Source of the DNA: Selenomonadaceae bacterium
GTDB lineage: Bacteria > Bacillota > Negativicutes > Selenomonadales > Selenomonadaceae
Direction of reading: 5' to 3'
Assembly: GCA_017484005.1 (NCBI GenBank)
Contig: JAFUTY010000033.1
Span: forward strand, 1-49,713
Length of the DNA stretch: 49,713 bases
Shown here: positions 16,075 to 25,215 of the stretch, one piece after another
How the letters are laid out: each line of letters opens with the position of its first letter
Position numbering within the stretch: the stretch's first letter is position 1
Made by a program: the position numbers and the translations under genes
The notes under the pieces: generated by a model
What the model saw: only the letters and a program-made list of their open reading frames with translations
What the model was told of the DNA's origin: nothing
The model's database searches: none

Positions 16075-16794
16075 ATGAAAAGTGAAATTCCGATTCGAAC
16101 TTGGAGATGGCTCGGCGTCAATGAAATCGATAATCTGCCTGAAGAGATTCGCGAAATTCATGTGAATTCGAATGAGACGATCTCGATTGTTGATACAAAT
16201 CCTGGACGAATTCGAGTGACTGTCGAGGAGAATGCTCAATTCAATTACACTGGAATTTTGATCGATGATTTGGTAAAAGATTCCGCGACGGAATTGATTG
16301 TTGAACTGCTCGGCAAAAAATCGAGTGCTGATATTTCGGCGATATATTTTGGTTCGGAAAATCAGAAAATCGATATGAATTACATCGTTAAACACTTCGG
16401 GAAAAAGTCGAAATCGAAGATCGAGATTCGAGGCGCGTTGAAAGATTCGAGCAATAAAATTTTCCGCGGAACGATTGATTTTCAGCGAGGAGCAAAGGGA
16501 TCTCATGGGCGTGAAAATGAGGAAGTCACAATTCTTTCCGATTCAGTGAGAAATCGATCTGTCCCGATTCTGTTGTCGCAGGAGGATGATGTTGACGGTC
16601 AGCATGCAGTTTCGAGCGGCAAAATCGATCCAGAAAAATTTTTCTATCTGCAGAGCCGCGGACTCGACGAAATTCAAGCGCAAAAATTGATTGTTCAAGC
16701 GGCATTCAATCCAATTTTGGATCGAATCGAGGATGAATCGCTGCGTCTCGAAATCTCAAATCGAATCGAGAGGAGGCTTGTCGATGAAAAATGA
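16075..16794 (+). CDS. sufD: short SufD-type Fe-S assembly protein
   Basis: A 239-residue SufD homologue, clearly shorter than typical proteobacterial SufD (over 400 aa). It keeps the beta-helix core (KIEIRGALKDSSNKIFRGTI, GAKGSHGRENEEVTILSDSV) and the C-terminal helical part with DDVDGQHAVSSGKIDPEKFF, YLQSRGLDEIQAQKLIVQAA, the segments that pair with SufB and SufC. The N-terminal domain is reduced to about 60 residues. Short SufD forms occur in anaerobic Firmicutes. It lies between sufB and sufS and overlaps sufS by 11 bases. Confidence 0.88.
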   Translation: MKSEIPIRTWRWLGVNEIDNLPEEIREIHVNSNETISIVDTNPGRIRVTVEENAQFNYTGILIDDLVKDSATELIVELLGKKSSADISAIYFGSENQKIDMNYIVKHFGKKSKSKIEIRGALKDSSNKIFRGTIDFQRGAKGSHGRENEEVTILSDSVRNRSVPILLSQEDDVDGQHAVSSGKIDPEKFFYLQSRGLDEIQAQKLIVQAAFNPILDRIEDESLRLEISNRIERRLVDEK

Positions 16795-17968
16795 TTTTCC
16801 AATTCTCTCGAATGGCAAAATTGCATATTTAGATAACAGCGCGACAACTCAAAAACCTCGAGCGGTTATCGATGCAGTTCAAAAATATTATGAAACTCAA
16901 AACGCAAATCCACTTCGCGGCGCGTATCGATGGAGTGTCGAGGCGACTCAGAAAATTGAAGATGCTCGGAAGAAAATCGCAAAATTCATCAATGCAAAAT
17001 CAGCGAGCGAGATCATTTTTACAAAGAATGCAACTGAATCGCTGAATCTCGTCGCATATTCATTCGGAAGAGAAAATCTCAATCTTGGCGATGAAATTTT
17101 GATATCAATCGCGGAACATCACAGCAATCTCGTTCCATGGCAAATTTTGGCGAAATCAACTGGTGCGATCTTGAAATACATTCGACTCGATTCGCATGGA
17201 AATTTTCTCGAGCCGGATATCAATTCAAAAACAAAGATCGTTGCAGTCACTCAAATTTCAAACGTTTTAGGAATCAAAAACGATCTGTCAAAAATTATCG
17301 AGCGAGCGCATGAATTTGGAGCGGTTGTTGTTGTCGATGGAGCGCAGTCAGTTCCGCATCTCAAAACCGATGTTCAAAAACTCGATTGCGATTTTCTAGC
17401 ATTCTCTGGACATAAAATGCTCGCGCCGATGGGAATCGGTGTACTATATGGAAGGAAAAAATTTTTGGAATCGATGCCTCCATTTTTAGCGGGCGGCGAA
17501 ATGATTGAATATGTGGAAGAACAATCGACAACATTCGCGGATTTACCTCATAAATTCGAGGCAGGAACTCAGAACGTCGGCGGTGCGATTGGAATTTCAA
17601 CGGCGATCGATTATCTCGAGACAATCGGTTTTGAAAAAATTGAATCGATCGAGCAGGATCTCCTCGATTATGCAATTCCAAAACTTAGAGATTTGAAATT
17701 CATCGATCTTTATGGCTGTGACGTCGAAAATAAAATTGGGATCATTGCGTTCAATGTGAAAGATGTTCATCCTCACGATGTCGCGACGATTCTTGATAAA
17801 AATGGAGTTGCAATTCGCGCGGGAGATCATTGTGCTCAGCCTCTGCATCGATTTTTAAATTTGAATTCGAGCTGCCGAGCGAGTTTCTATTTCTACAACA
17901 CTCGCGAGGATATCGATAGATTGATTGACGCGCTGAAAAATGTTCGGAAGGTGATGCGGCTTGAGTGA
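16784..17968 (+). CDS. sufS: cysteine desulfurase SufS
   Basis: A 394-residue PLP-dependent group II cysteine desulfurase that supplies sulfur for cluster assembly. It begins YLDNSATTQKPRAVIDAVQK. The PLP contacts are AEHHSNLVPWQ and VDGAQSVPH, the Schiff-base lysine is in FSGHKMLAPMGIGVLY, and the catalytic Cys loop is SSCRASFYFYNT. ATG 16784 is chosen because GAGAGGAGG lies 8 bases upstream and it aligns with the family; the upstream in-frame residues belong to the overlapping sufD. The N-terminal segment NPLRGAYRWSVEAT departs slightly from the usual HRGVHxLS pattern. sufU overlaps its end. Confidence 0.95.
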   Translation: MKNDFPILSNGKIAYLDNSATTQKPRAVIDAVQKYYETQNANPLRGAYRWSVEATQKIEDARKKIAKFINAKSASEIIFTKNATESLNLVAYSFGRENLNLGDEILISIAEHHSNLVPWQILAKSTGAILKYIRLDSHGNFLEPDINSKTKIVAVTQISNVLGIKNDLSKIIERAHEFGAVVVVDGAQSVPHLKTDVQKLDCDFLAFSGHKMLAPMGIGVLYGRKKFLESMPPFLAGGEMIEYVEEQSTTFADLPHKFEAGTQNVGGAIGISTAIDYLETIGFEKIESIEQDLLDYAIPKLRDLKFIDLYGCDVENKIGIIAFNVKDVHPHDVATILDKNGVAIRAGDHCAQPLHRFLNLNSSCRASFYFYNTREDIDRLIDALKNVRKVMRLE

Positions 17969-18443
17969 TTTGGATGATCTTTACACTGAATTAATCACGG
18001 AACATTCGCGATCAACGGAACATCGAAAACATCTCGAAAATCCAACATCGATTGAGCATGGGCACAATCCAAGCTGCGGCGACGATATAACTCTCGAAGT
18101 CAAAATCGAAAATGGAATCATTGCCGAGGCGTCATTCAATGGAGTTGGATGTGCGATTTCTCAAGCGTCAACTGACATGATGATCGATTTAATGGAAGGA
18201 AAATCGGTCGAGGAGGCTCGGCGGTTGATCGATCTTTTCATTCGAATGATCAAAAGTGAGTTGAATGACGACGATGATATCGAGGAGCTCGATGAAGCGG
18301 CGACTCTGGAAAATATCTCGAATCTTCCGGCGCGAGTGAAATGTGCAGTCTTGGCATGGAGAACTCTCGATCGTGCAATAATTGGATCTGCAGCAAACGA
18401 TGAGAATCGCAGCCCAACAATGGGTCAAGCGTCACGCTTGTGA
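17961..18443 (+). CDS. sufU: SufU iron-sulfur scaffold / zinc-dependent sulfurtransferase with repeat-encoded C-terminal tail
   Basis: A 160-residue SufU/IscU-fold protein. It accepts persulfide sulfur from SufS. The three ligand Cys are in NPSCGDD (Cys40), NGVGCAIS and ARVKCAVLAW, with the Asp next to the first Cys (CGDD) as in zinc-bound SufU. The start is a TTG overlapping the sufS stop. The family part ends near RTLDRAIIG. The last ~18 residues (SAANDENRSPTMGQASRL) are encoded by the interspersed hairpin repeat at 18390-18440, so the repeat appears to have replaced or extended the original end. It is the last conserved gene of the suf operon. Confidence 0.92.
   Translation: MSDLDDLYTELITEHSRSTEHRKHLENPTSIEHGHNPSCGDDITLEVKIENGIIAEASFNGVGCAISQASTDMMIDLMEGKSVEEARRLIDLFIRMIKSELNDDDDIEELDEAATLENISNLPARVKCAVLAWRTLDRAIIGSAANDENRSPTMGQASRL
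18390..18440 (-). repeat. structured interspersed repeat, copy B (minus orientation)
   Basis: On the minus strand it reads CAAGCGTGACGCTTG, then ACCCATTGTTGGG, then CTGCGATTCTCATCG. The first hairpin has the arms CAAGCG/CGCTTG around TGA, the second is CCCA-TTGT-TGGG, the third CGAT-TCTC-ATCG. It matches copy A across its whole length and forms the C-terminal codons of sufU. Confidence 0.78.
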
Positions 18444-18622
18444 AAAATTTTCTAGCGAATCTCGTCATGAATCTAGTTTCAAAACCTGGGCGGCGATTGA
18501 TTCGAATTGGAATTTTTATCGCGATTGCATGGATTCTATTTGCAAATTCATCGATGTCTGCAGGATCAACAGTTTTCAATCTGATAATTCTCTATCCTAT
18601 CTATAAAATTCTTCTGAAGTAA
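18440..18622 (+). CDS. small hypothetical membrane protein
   Basis: A possible 60-residue protein starting at a GTG that overlaps the sufU stop codon. It has a basic amphipathic N-terminal segment (MKNFLANLVMNLVSKPGRRL) and two hydrophobic stretches, RIGIFIAIAWILFA and TVFNLIILYPIYKILL, likely one or two membrane spans. An ATG at 18467 is an alternative start. It ends 4 bases before the operon terminator stem, so it would be the last cistron of the suf transcript. I do not recognise a family. No ribosome-binding site is obvious, because that region is repeat sequence; moderate confidence only. Confidence 0.5.
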   Translation: MKNFLANLVMNLVSKPGRRLIRIGIFIAIAWILFANSSMSAGSTVFNLIILYPIYKILLK

Positions 18623-18626
18623 AAAG

Positions 18627-18667
18627 TCCCCGATAGATCGAAAATGATCTGTCGGGGATCTTTTTTT
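18627..18667 (+). terminator. suf operon terminator
   Basis: TCCCCGA-AGATC and GATCT-TCGGGGA form a long stem around a GAAAAT loop, followed by T7 and the recurrent ATTCGGA flank. Confidence 0.88.
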
Positions 18668-18684
18668 ATTCGGAAGTGAAAATA

Positions 18685-18728
18685 GCTCGCGTTTGACAAA
18701 TCTTTCTATTAGATTCAAAATTGCGAGC
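18685..18728 (+). promoter_or_regulatory. promoter with flanking inverted repeat, Zn/Cd ATPase gene
   Basis: TTGACA (18693-18698), 17 bases and CAAAAT (18716-18721) make a plausible sigma-70 promoter. It is bracketed by GCTCGC (18685-18690) and GCGAGC (18723-18728), with inner TTGA and TCAA also in inverted order, though with unequal spacers. A metal-responsive repressor operator (ArsR/CadC or MerR class) is an inference. Confidence 0.5.
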
Positions 18729-18756
18729 GAATTTTTCAAGAAGGAGGAAATCTCAC

Positions 18757-20667
18757 ATGCCGAATGAGCATTCTCACGAGCATGAGAAATTTTTAGAGCC
18801 GCGAATCAGAATCGCAATTGCAATTATCCTTTTCATCATCGGAATCGCGACTTATGGAAAATTTTCAATCGCCGCGATGGGCATCTGTTATCTTTGGATT
18901 GGCTGGGATGTCCTCCTAGCCGCGTGGAAAAATGTTTTGCGAGGAATTCGTGAGAAAGATTTTTCCGCGATTTTCGACGAGCAGTTTTTAATGAGCATTG
19001 CATCGCTCGGCGCGATATATCTCCATGAATTTATGGAAGCGGCGGCAGTCATGCTGTTCTATCAAATCGGCGAATATTTTCAAGATCAAGCGGTGGATAA
19101 ATCGCGCGATTCAATTCAGTCGCTGATGAAACTCCGTCCCGATTCAGTCACGACAATCAACGGCGAAAAAATCGAGAAAAAACCTCCGGATGAAGTATCG
19201 GTCGGCGAATTTTTCATCGTCAAGCCAGGTGAGAGAATTCCGCTCGATGGCGTGATTATCAACGGCTCAAGCTCGCTCGATACATCTGCGTTGACTGGTG
19301 AAAGTTATCCGCGGCGAGTTTCGATTGGCGATGAAGTTTTGAGCGGCTGTATCAATAAATCCGGCGCGTTGACAATTCGATCGACGAAAATTTCCAGCGA
19401 ATCAACTGTTGAAAAAATCCTCGAGCTCGTTGAAAAATCTGGAGAACGAAAGGCTCAAACTGAAGCATTCATCACGAAATTTGCGCGAATCTATACTCCA
19501 GTTGTCACGATGCTGGCAGTTCTCCTCGCAATAATTCCGCCGATAATTTTCGATGCTCCCCATTCGATTTGGATTTATCGAGCGTTGACCTTTCTAGTAA
19601 TTTCATGCCCATGCGCGCTGGTGATTTCAGTTCCATTGAGCTTTTTCGGCGGAATCGGCGGAGCTGGAAAATCAGGAATTCTTGTCAAAGGCGGAACAGA
19701 TCTCGAAAAGCTTGCAAGTCTAAATTCGATTGTCTTTGATAAAACTGGAACTCTGACTCAAGGAAAATTTTCCGTAACATCGATTGAAACTTCCGGCGAT
19801 CCTTCAGTAATTTTCGAGCGGAAGGATATTTTGAAATTCGCTGCGCTCGCTGAAATTTACAGCAATCATCCTATCGCGTTATCTATCAAGAAGACTTTTG
19901 AATCCTCGGGCGGAATTTTGAATCGCGATCTAGTTTCAGACGTCGAAGAAATCGCGGGGCATGGAATTCGCGCAATGATTCAAGGTAAAAAAGTTGTGTT
20001 CGGAAATGAAAAATTTCTCGAGGAAAATGGAATCGATCTTGCGAATCGTCCAATCAATTCTCGAAACGTCGGAATCTTTTTATCGATCGATGGAAAATTC
20101 GTCGGGACAATCAAAATCGAGGATGCATTGAGATCTGACGCGGAAAAAATGATCGCTGAATTAAAAGATCTCGGAATCGATCAAACCGTTATGTTATCGG
20201 GAGATCGAGAATCAGTTGCATCGGAAGTTTCCAATAAATTGAGACTCTCGGAATTTCATGCTGAACTTCTTCCCCAAGACAAAGTTGCGATTGTCGAAAA
20301 AATGATCGATGCTCGCGAGCCTGGAAAATTTTTAGCATTTGTCGGCGATGGAATGAATGACGCACCAAGTTTAGCTCGAGCTGATGTTGGAATTGCGATG
20401 GGATCGATTGGAACTGATGCCGCGATTGAAGCTGCCGATGTGGTTTTAATGACTGACGAGCTTTCGAAAATTCCATTGGCAGTTCGAATCGCTCGAAAGA
20501 CCATGAACATCGCTCGGCAGAATATATTTTTCTCGCTGGGAGTTAAATTTGCAGTTTTGATTTTGGGAGCATTGGGAATCGCAAGTTTATGGGCGGCAGT
20601 TTTTGCAGATGTCGGCGTCGCAGTTCTAGCCGCTTTGAACGCAATGAGAACTCTGTCTGCTGCTTGA
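18757..20667 (+). CDS. zntA: heavy-metal (Zn/Cd/Co) P1B-type ATPase
   Basis: A 636-residue P1B-type efflux ATPase in the cytoplasmic membrane. Motifs in order: SALTGESYP (actuator TGE), SCPCALVIS (CPC metal site in a membrane helix), FDKTGTLTQG (phosphorylated Asp), SNHPIALSI (HP motif), VGDGMNDAPSLA (hinge), and a C-terminal helix with ADVGVAVLAALNAMR. The CPC motif with a downstream Asp fits the Zn/Cd/Pb group. There is no N-terminal HMA domain; instead a short His/Glu stretch (EHSHEHEKF) may gather metal. ATG 18757 is chosen for AAGGAGG ten bases upstream. It is monocistronic, with its own promoter. Confidence 0.92.
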   Translation: MPNEHSHEHEKFLEPRIRIAIAIILFIIGIATYGKFSIAAMGICYLWIGWDVLLAAWKNVLRGIREKDFSAIFDEQFLMSIASLGAIYLHEFMEAAAVMLFYQIGEYFQDQAVDKSRDSIQSLMKLRPDSVTTINGEKIEKKPPDEVSVGEFFIVKPGERIPLDGVIINGSSSLDTSALTGESYPRRVSIGDEVLSGCINKSGALTIRSTKISSESTVEKILELVEKSGERKAQTEAFITKFARIYTPVVTMLAVLLAIIPPIIFDAPHSIWIYRALTFLVISCPCALVISVPLSFFGGIGGAGKSGILVKGGTDLEKLASLNSIVFDKTGTLTQGKFSVTSIETSGDPSVIFERKDILKFAALAEIYSNHPIALSIKKTFESSGGILNRDLVSDVEEIAGHGIRAMIQGKKVVFGNEKFLEENGIDLANRPINSRNVGIFLSIDGKFVGTIKIEDALRSDAEKMIAELKDLGIDQTVMLSGDRESVASEVSNKLRLSEFHAELLPQDKVAIVEKMIDAREPGKFLAFVGDGMNDAPSLARADVGIAMGSIGTDAAIEAADVVLMTDELSKIPLAVRIARKTMNIARQNIFFSLGVKFAVLILGALGIASLWAAVFADVGVAVLAALNAMRTLSAA

Positions 20668-20721
20668 AAAATTCTGCAGATTTAGATTTATTCAACTCTA
20701 TCTGTCGCTCGAAGAATTTTG

Positions 20722-20749
20722 TTGCAAATGAAAGGTAGTATGATACAAT
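20722..20749 (+). promoter_or_regulatory. sigma-70 promoter of the mre-mrd-min cluster
   Basis: TTGCAA (20722-20727), 16 bases, then TACAAT (20744-20749) preceded by TGA (extended -10). It lies ~100 bases upstream of mreB in a 180-base gap that otherwise holds no gene. Confidence 0.6.
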
Positions 20750-20847
20750 TCGCTTGAGCATTCCAGATTTCTTTCAGGAATGAAAAAATCGGCGACGGAA
20801 ATTTTTCAACGCGATTACTCAAATCCTTATATGGAGGGAATTTTTGT

Positions 20848-21882
20848 ATGTTTGGATTTTTTGGCGCTCGCGATATGGGAATCGATCTCGGGACAGCTAA
20901 CACTCTCGTACATGTGAAGGGACGCGGAATCGTTCTGCGCGAGCCATCCGTCGTCGCAATCAAAAGTGACAGCGGCGACGTTCTCGCTGTTGGCGAAGAG
21001 GCAAAACGAATGATCGGCCGCACTCCCGGCAACATCATCGCAATTCGTCCAATGAAAGATGGAGTCATTGCAGATTTCGATGTGACTCAAGCAATGCTCA
21101 AATATTTCATTCGAAAAGCGATGAATTCCAAATCCTTCGTCCGTCCGAGAGTTGTTGTTGGAGTTCCTTCGGGAGTCACTGAAGTCGAAAAGCGTGCAGT
21201 TATCGATGCAGCACAGCAGGCTGGAGCTCGCGAGGCGTATTTAATCGAAGAGCCGATGGCAGCAGCGATTGGTGCAGGTCTTCCAGTCGAAGAGGCAACT
21301 GGCAACATGGTTGTAGATATCGGCGGCGGAACGACTGAAATTGCAGTCATTTCTCTCGGTGGAATTGTCACATCGCGATCAATTCGAATCGGCGGCGACG
21401 AAATGGATTCATCGATTGTTGCATATATCAAACGCGTCTACAATTTGATGATTGGCGAGCGGACTGCTGAAGAGATCAAGATGTCTATCGGTGCGGCGAT
21501 TGTTTCATCAGATAACGATCGACCGATGGAAGTTCGCGGCAGAGATCTGGTGACTGGACTTCCAAAAACTATCACGATTCAAGCTCGAGAAATTCGAGAA
21601 GCTTTGGCAGATCCGATTTACAAGATCGTTGAGGCAGTCAAAGGAACTCTCGAAAAAACTCCTCCGGAATTAGCGGCAGATGTTATGGATCATGGAATCA
21701 TGATGACTGGCGGCGGAGCACTTTTGACAAATCTCGACAAATTGATTTCGAATGAAACTGGCATGCCTGTTTTAGTCGCAGATGATGCATTGTCATGCGT
21801 CGGCGAGGGAACTGGAAGATCGCTCGAAAATCTCAATCTGTTGAAACGCGTCGTCATGACTACGAAAAAACTGCGTCAGTAA
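20848..21882 (+). CDS. mreB: rod shape-determining protein MreB
   Basis: A 344-residue actin-like protein that forms membrane-bound filaments and steers cell-wall elongation. It has phosphate-1 motif [20 protein letters not shown], connect and phosphate-2 motif [19 protein letters not shown], the [14 protein letters not shown] segment, and the adenosine motif [16 protein letters not shown]. The N-terminal MFGFFGA can act as the membrane-binding amphipathic end. GGAGGG lies upstream of the ATG. It leads a seven-gene co-directional cluster (mreBCD, mrdA, minCDE), the arrangement expected for rod-shaped Negativicutes and clostridia. Confidence 0.97.
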   Translation: MFGFFGARDMGIDLGTANTLVHVKGRGIVLREPSVVAIKSDSGDVLAVGEEAKRMIGRTPGNIIAIRPMKDGVIADFDVTQAMLKYFIRKAMNSKSFVRPRVVVGVPSGVTEVEKRAVIDAAQQAGAREAYLIEEPMAAAIGAGLPVEEATGNMVVDIGGGTTEIAVISLGGIVTSRSIRIGGDEMDSSIVAYIKRVYNLMIGERTAEEIKMSIGAAIVSSDNDRPMEVRGRDLVTGLPKTITIQAREIREALADPIYKIVEAVKGTLEKTPPELAADVMDHGIMMTGGGALLTNLDKLISNETGMPVLVADDALSCVGEGTGRSLENLNLLKRVVMTTKKLRQ

Positions 21883-21888
21883 TTAGAG

Positions 21889-22818
21889 ATGAACAATTTT
21901 TCTCAACGCAAACCAAAATCGAACACCAGAATTTTTGTATTGCTATTCGTCATTGTGAGCGTTTCACTTTGCATTTTTCTATCGGCGCGGGGAAGATTTG
22001 AGCCTGTCGCAAGTTCTCAAGCGGTTTCATTGATTCTTTCGCCATTTCAAAAAGTCGTTTCATGGTGCGGAAGTCGATTCAGTGTTGTCAAAAATGTCTA
22101 CGAGGAATTTTCAACTCTTCACGAGGAGAATGAAGCTCTCAAGGCGGAAGTTGAAAAATTGCGCGCGGAAAATTTGCAGGCTGTTGAATTTGCCGCGGAA
22201 AATGATCGACTTCGAGAATTGGTAGGATATAAACAGGCTGCAACTCAATTCGATTTAATTGTCGCGAGAGTTATCGGTTATGAATCGTCGTCATGGTCGC
22301 ACATGATAACAATCGATCGAGGTACGCGCGATGGAATCGAAGATCAAATGGCAGTTGTGACTCCCATGGGATTAGTCGGACATGTCACTGAGGCAGGAAT
22401 CAATTCATCGAAAGTTCAATTGATGATCGATCCGCGATCTTCCGTCGGTGCAATGATTCAGCGACCAACGAGTCGAGTTGTTGGAGTTGTCGAGGGCGAT
22501 TCGAGCAATCCAACTAAACCGCGAATGGTGAATATCCCCAAAGATTCAGACATGAATGTTGGCGATCTCGTGATAACTTCAGGATTCGGCGGAATTTATC
22601 CGAAAGGAATTATCATTGGGACAATCGAGGAGATTCATCCGGATATCGGCGGGCTGTTGAAATTCGGTGCGATCAAAACTTCCGTGGATTTTCAACGGCT
22701 CGAGGATGTTGCGGTGATTGTTGAATCTCGCGAAGCTCCTCCAATTCCAATTCAGCCGACAGATAATCAAATCATCGCGCCAACTCAGCCGATACAGCCG
22801 ATTCAGCCAGCGCAGTAA
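21889..22818 (+). CDS. mreC: rod shape-determining protein MreC
   Basis: A 309-residue bitopic membrane protein. A basic N-terminus (SQRKPKSNTR) is followed by one membrane helix (~15-33), a coiled coil (EFSTLHEENEALKAEVEKLR) and the two-barrel periplasmic domain. The latter includes VIGYESSSWSHMITIDRGTR, GLVGHVTEAG and DLVITSGFGGIYPKGI. The end is a low-complexity Pro/Gln tail with repeated PIQP units. MreC couples MreB to PBP2 outside the membrane. It lies 6 bases after mreB. Confidence 0.95.
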   Translation: MNNFSQRKPKSNTRIFVLLFVIVSVSLCIFLSARGRFEPVASSQAVSLILSPFQKVVSWCGSRFSVVKNVYEEFSTLHEENEALKAEVEKLRAENLQAVEFAAENDRLRELVGYKQAATQFDLIVARVIGYESSSWSHMITIDRGTRDGIEDQMAVVTPMGLVGHVTEAGINSSKVQLMIDPRSSVGAMIQRPTSRVVGVVEGDSSNPTKPRMVNIPKDSDMNVGDLVITSGFGGIYPKGIIIGTIEEIHPDIGGLLKFGAIKTSVDFQRLEDVAVIVESREAPPIPIQPTDNQIIAPTQPIQPIQPAQ

Positions 22819-22835
22819 ATCGATGGAGGCACGCA

Positions 22836-23366
22836 ATGAAATCTCTGAATGAAGTTCATGTTTGGATTTTATTCACGCTAATTTTGTATATACTTCAATC
22901 CTCGCTATTTCCATTCATTTCACATCGCGGCGTCTCGGCAAATTTGTTATTATTATTGGTAGTTTCATTTTCATATCTCAAGGGACTTCGATTGGGAGTT
23001 TTCATGGGATTTTGCGCGGGATTATTGCAAGCCTTGGCGACTGGAACATTTTTCGGAATTGATATCGTGAGTTTCATGATAATCGCAATGATCTGCGGAA
23101 AACTTTCCGATGGAATTTTCAAAGATCAATTCTTTCTTCCAATCGCAACATCGATAATCGCCGGTTCGATTCATTACTTAATCTGGGCATTTTTCATTTG
23201 GATTCTCGGCTATCCATTTCCACTCGAAGAAAATTTGAAATATACATTGCCCGCGATTTGTGCATACCAATTCATTTTTTCATATCCAGTTCACAAGGCG
23301 ACGTATTTGATTGATCAAAAATTCACGGGCAAAAAATATGTATCGAGACGAGCATCAGCAAGTTGA
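22836..23366 (+). CDS. mreD: rod shape-determining protein MreD
   Basis: A 176-residue integral membrane protein with about five hydrophobic helices and almost no soluble part. The LLLLLVVSFSYLKGLRLGVF, GFCAGLLQALATGTFFGID and DGIFKDQFFLP segments match the MreD pattern. It is part of the Rod elongation complex with MreC and PBP2. It is 17 bases downstream of mreC, with GGAGGCACGCA before the ATG. Identification rests on topology, these motifs and gene order. Confidence 0.9.
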   Translation: MKSLNEVHVWILFTLILYILQSSLFPFISHRGVSANLLLLLVVSFSYLKGLRLGVFMGFCAGLLQALATGTFFGIDIVSFMIIAMICGKLSDGIFKDQFFLPIATSIIAGSIHYLIWAFFIWILGYPFPLEENLKYTLPAICAYQFIFSYPVHKATYLIDQKFTGKKYVSRRASAS

Positions 23367-23389
23367 TTGGCAGGTGAAATCAAAATCTC

Positions 23390-25177
23390 ATGAATGAAGA
23401 AAATGAATATGATGGTCGAATCTCGTTTTTGATGTTCATGTCTGTCCTCATTGTGACGATTTTGATTCTGCGCGTTGGATATCTGCAGCTTTATGACGGT
23501 GAATATTATTCCGGTTTGGCAGATGGGAATCGGATTAGAATCATACCAACGATCGCACCGCGTGGAACTTTTTACGATCGAAACGGCGCAGTTCTAGTCA
23601 CGAATCGTCCAGGATTTGCAGTCTCATTGCTGCAGCTCGATAAACCGGTTGATGAAAAAGTCGTCGCAAAACTTTCCGAACTGTTACAGATTTCAGTGGA
23701 AGATATTCATGAAAAAATCAAAAATCATACTGGAATCAGCCCTGTCACATTGAAAACAGATGTCACGCCTGATATTGTCACGATTCTCGAAGAGAAAAAA
23801 GATGAATATCCCGGCGTTGTGATTGACGTTCAGCCGTTTCGAAGTTACATTTTGAATCAGGAAGCCGCGCACACATTTGGTTATGTGAGTGAGATTTCCG
23901 ATGCAGAGCTCGAGACGAAAAAGGATCAAGGTTATAAGCAGGGCGATATTGTTGGGAAATTCGGGCTCGAGCGAATTTATGATAAGGAGATTCGCGGTGT
24001 CAATGGCGGTGAGCAGGTTGAAGTCGATGTCATGGGCAAGCCGATTCAGATTCTCGGAAAGAAAGAGCCGATCCCTGGTGCGGATCTAGTTTTGACAATC
24101 GATCGAAATATTCAAGTTGCCGCGGAAAAAGCAGTCGATGAAATTTTGACGCAGGTTGGAGCTCATGCAGCAGCGGCAGTCGTTTTGAATCCACAGAATG
24201 GCGAGGTTTTAGCGATTGTCTCCAGACCTGCATTTGATCCGAATCTTTTTGCGGGCGGAATCTCGACGAAAAATTGGAATATGATCAATGACAATCCATA
24301 TCATCCAATGGATAACAAAGCGATCACCGGCGAATATCCTCCAGGATCGACTTTCAAAATTGTGACTGGAGTTGCCGCGCTCGATGCTGAAAAAGTTACG
24401 CCTGAGGAACAGATTTTCGATTCTGGAGTTCATTGGCTTGTTCCGAAAAGCAATGCAAGCGGTGAAGCGTTGGGATGGATTAATTTCAGAGAAGCTTTGG
24501 CACATTCCGATAACGTCTATTTTTACGAGATGGGAATTCGACTCGGAATCGATCTTCTTGAACAATATGCCCGCCGATTTGGACTCGGTGAAACTTCCGG
24601 AATCGATTTGCCGTATGAAGCGGAAGGACTTGTGGCAAATCGCCGATACAAAGAGAAATATTATGGCGAAGAATGGTATGTTTCCGAGACAATGGATGCA
24701 GCGATTGGACAGGGATTCACACTCGTGACACCTCTTCAAGCGGCAATGGTTATGGGAGAAATCGCGGCGAATGGAAATCGATACAAACCTCATCTCGTCA
24801 AGCAAATCGTTACGCAGGATGGAAATGTAGTCAAAGATTTTCAGCCGGAATTATTGTCGAATCTCAACGTTCAGCCATGGATAATCGAGCTGGTTCAATC
24901 GAGTCTGCATGATGTTACAAAATATGGAACTGCAGCGAGCAATTTTCGAGGATTCACAGTTGATATCGCTGGAAAAACTGGAACTGCTGAAAATCCGCAT
25001 GGCAGAGATCATGGCTGGTTTGTAGCATATGGACCATTTGATAATCCAACCGTCAGCGTCGCAGTAGTTGTCGAGCAGGGAGGATTCGGTGCAGTGTCAG
25101 CTGTTCCAATCGGCAGAAAAATTTTGGAAGCGGCATTTGGAATTCAACAGCAGCCTGAAACTCAGCCGCAGAATTGA
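23390..25177 (+). CDS. mrdA: penicillin-binding protein 2 (elongation transpeptidase)
   Basis: A 595-residue class B PBP: an N-terminal membrane anchor (residues ~12-30), then a dimerisation/pedestal domain (IAPRGTFYDRNGAVLVTNRP), then the transpeptidase domain. Active-site motifs are all present: Ser-x-x-Lys in PPGSTFKIVTG, SxN in HSDNVYFYEMG and KTG in IAGKTGTAENPHG. DAAIGQGFTLVTPLQAAMV is typical of PBP2. It crosslinks peptidoglycan during lateral growth with RodA and MreCD; no rodA lies in this cluster. The end is Gln-rich. Confidence 0.95.
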   Translation: MNEENEYDGRISFLMFMSVLIVTILILRVGYLQLYDGEYYSGLADGNRIRIIPTIAPRGTFYDRNGAVLVTNRPGFAVSLLQLDKPVDEKVVAKLSELLQISVEDIHEKIKNHTGISPVTLKTDVTPDIVTILEEKKDEYPGVVIDVQPFRSYILNQEAAHTFGYVSEISDAELETKKDQGYKQGDIVGKFGLERIYDKEIRGVNGGEQVEVDVMGKPIQILGKKEPIPGADLVLTIDRNIQVAAEKAVDEILTQVGAHAAAAVVLNPQNGEVLAIVSRPAFDPNLFAGGISTKNWNMINDNPYHPMDNKAITGEYPPGSTFKIVTGVAALDAEKVTPEEQIFDSGVHWLVPKSNASGEALGWINFREALAHSDNVYFYEMGIRLGIDLLEQYARRFGLGETSGIDLPYEAEGLVANRRYKEKYYGEEWYVSETMDAAIGQGFTLVTPLQAAMVMGEIAANGNRYKPHLVKQIVTQDGNVVKDFQPELLSNLNVQPWIIELVQSSLHDVTKYGTAASNFRGFTVDIAGKTGTAENPHGRDHGWFVAYGPFDNPTVSVAVVVEQGGFGAVSAVPIGRKILEAAFGIQQQPETQPQN

Positions 25178-25215
25178 GATGAGAAAATTTGTGCGGGAAG
25201 GATAAAGGAGAAGAT

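Noticed and set aside
18391..18440. SufU tail containing ANDEN as a degraded tmRNA gene or tag
   Set aside because: Only five residues agree, the other repeat copies do not keep this frame, and no tRNA-like domain of tmRNA is present.
24209..24805. 198-codon open frame on the minus strand inside mrdA
   Set aside because: Antisense to a full-length PBP2 with all catalytic motifs; no translation signals.
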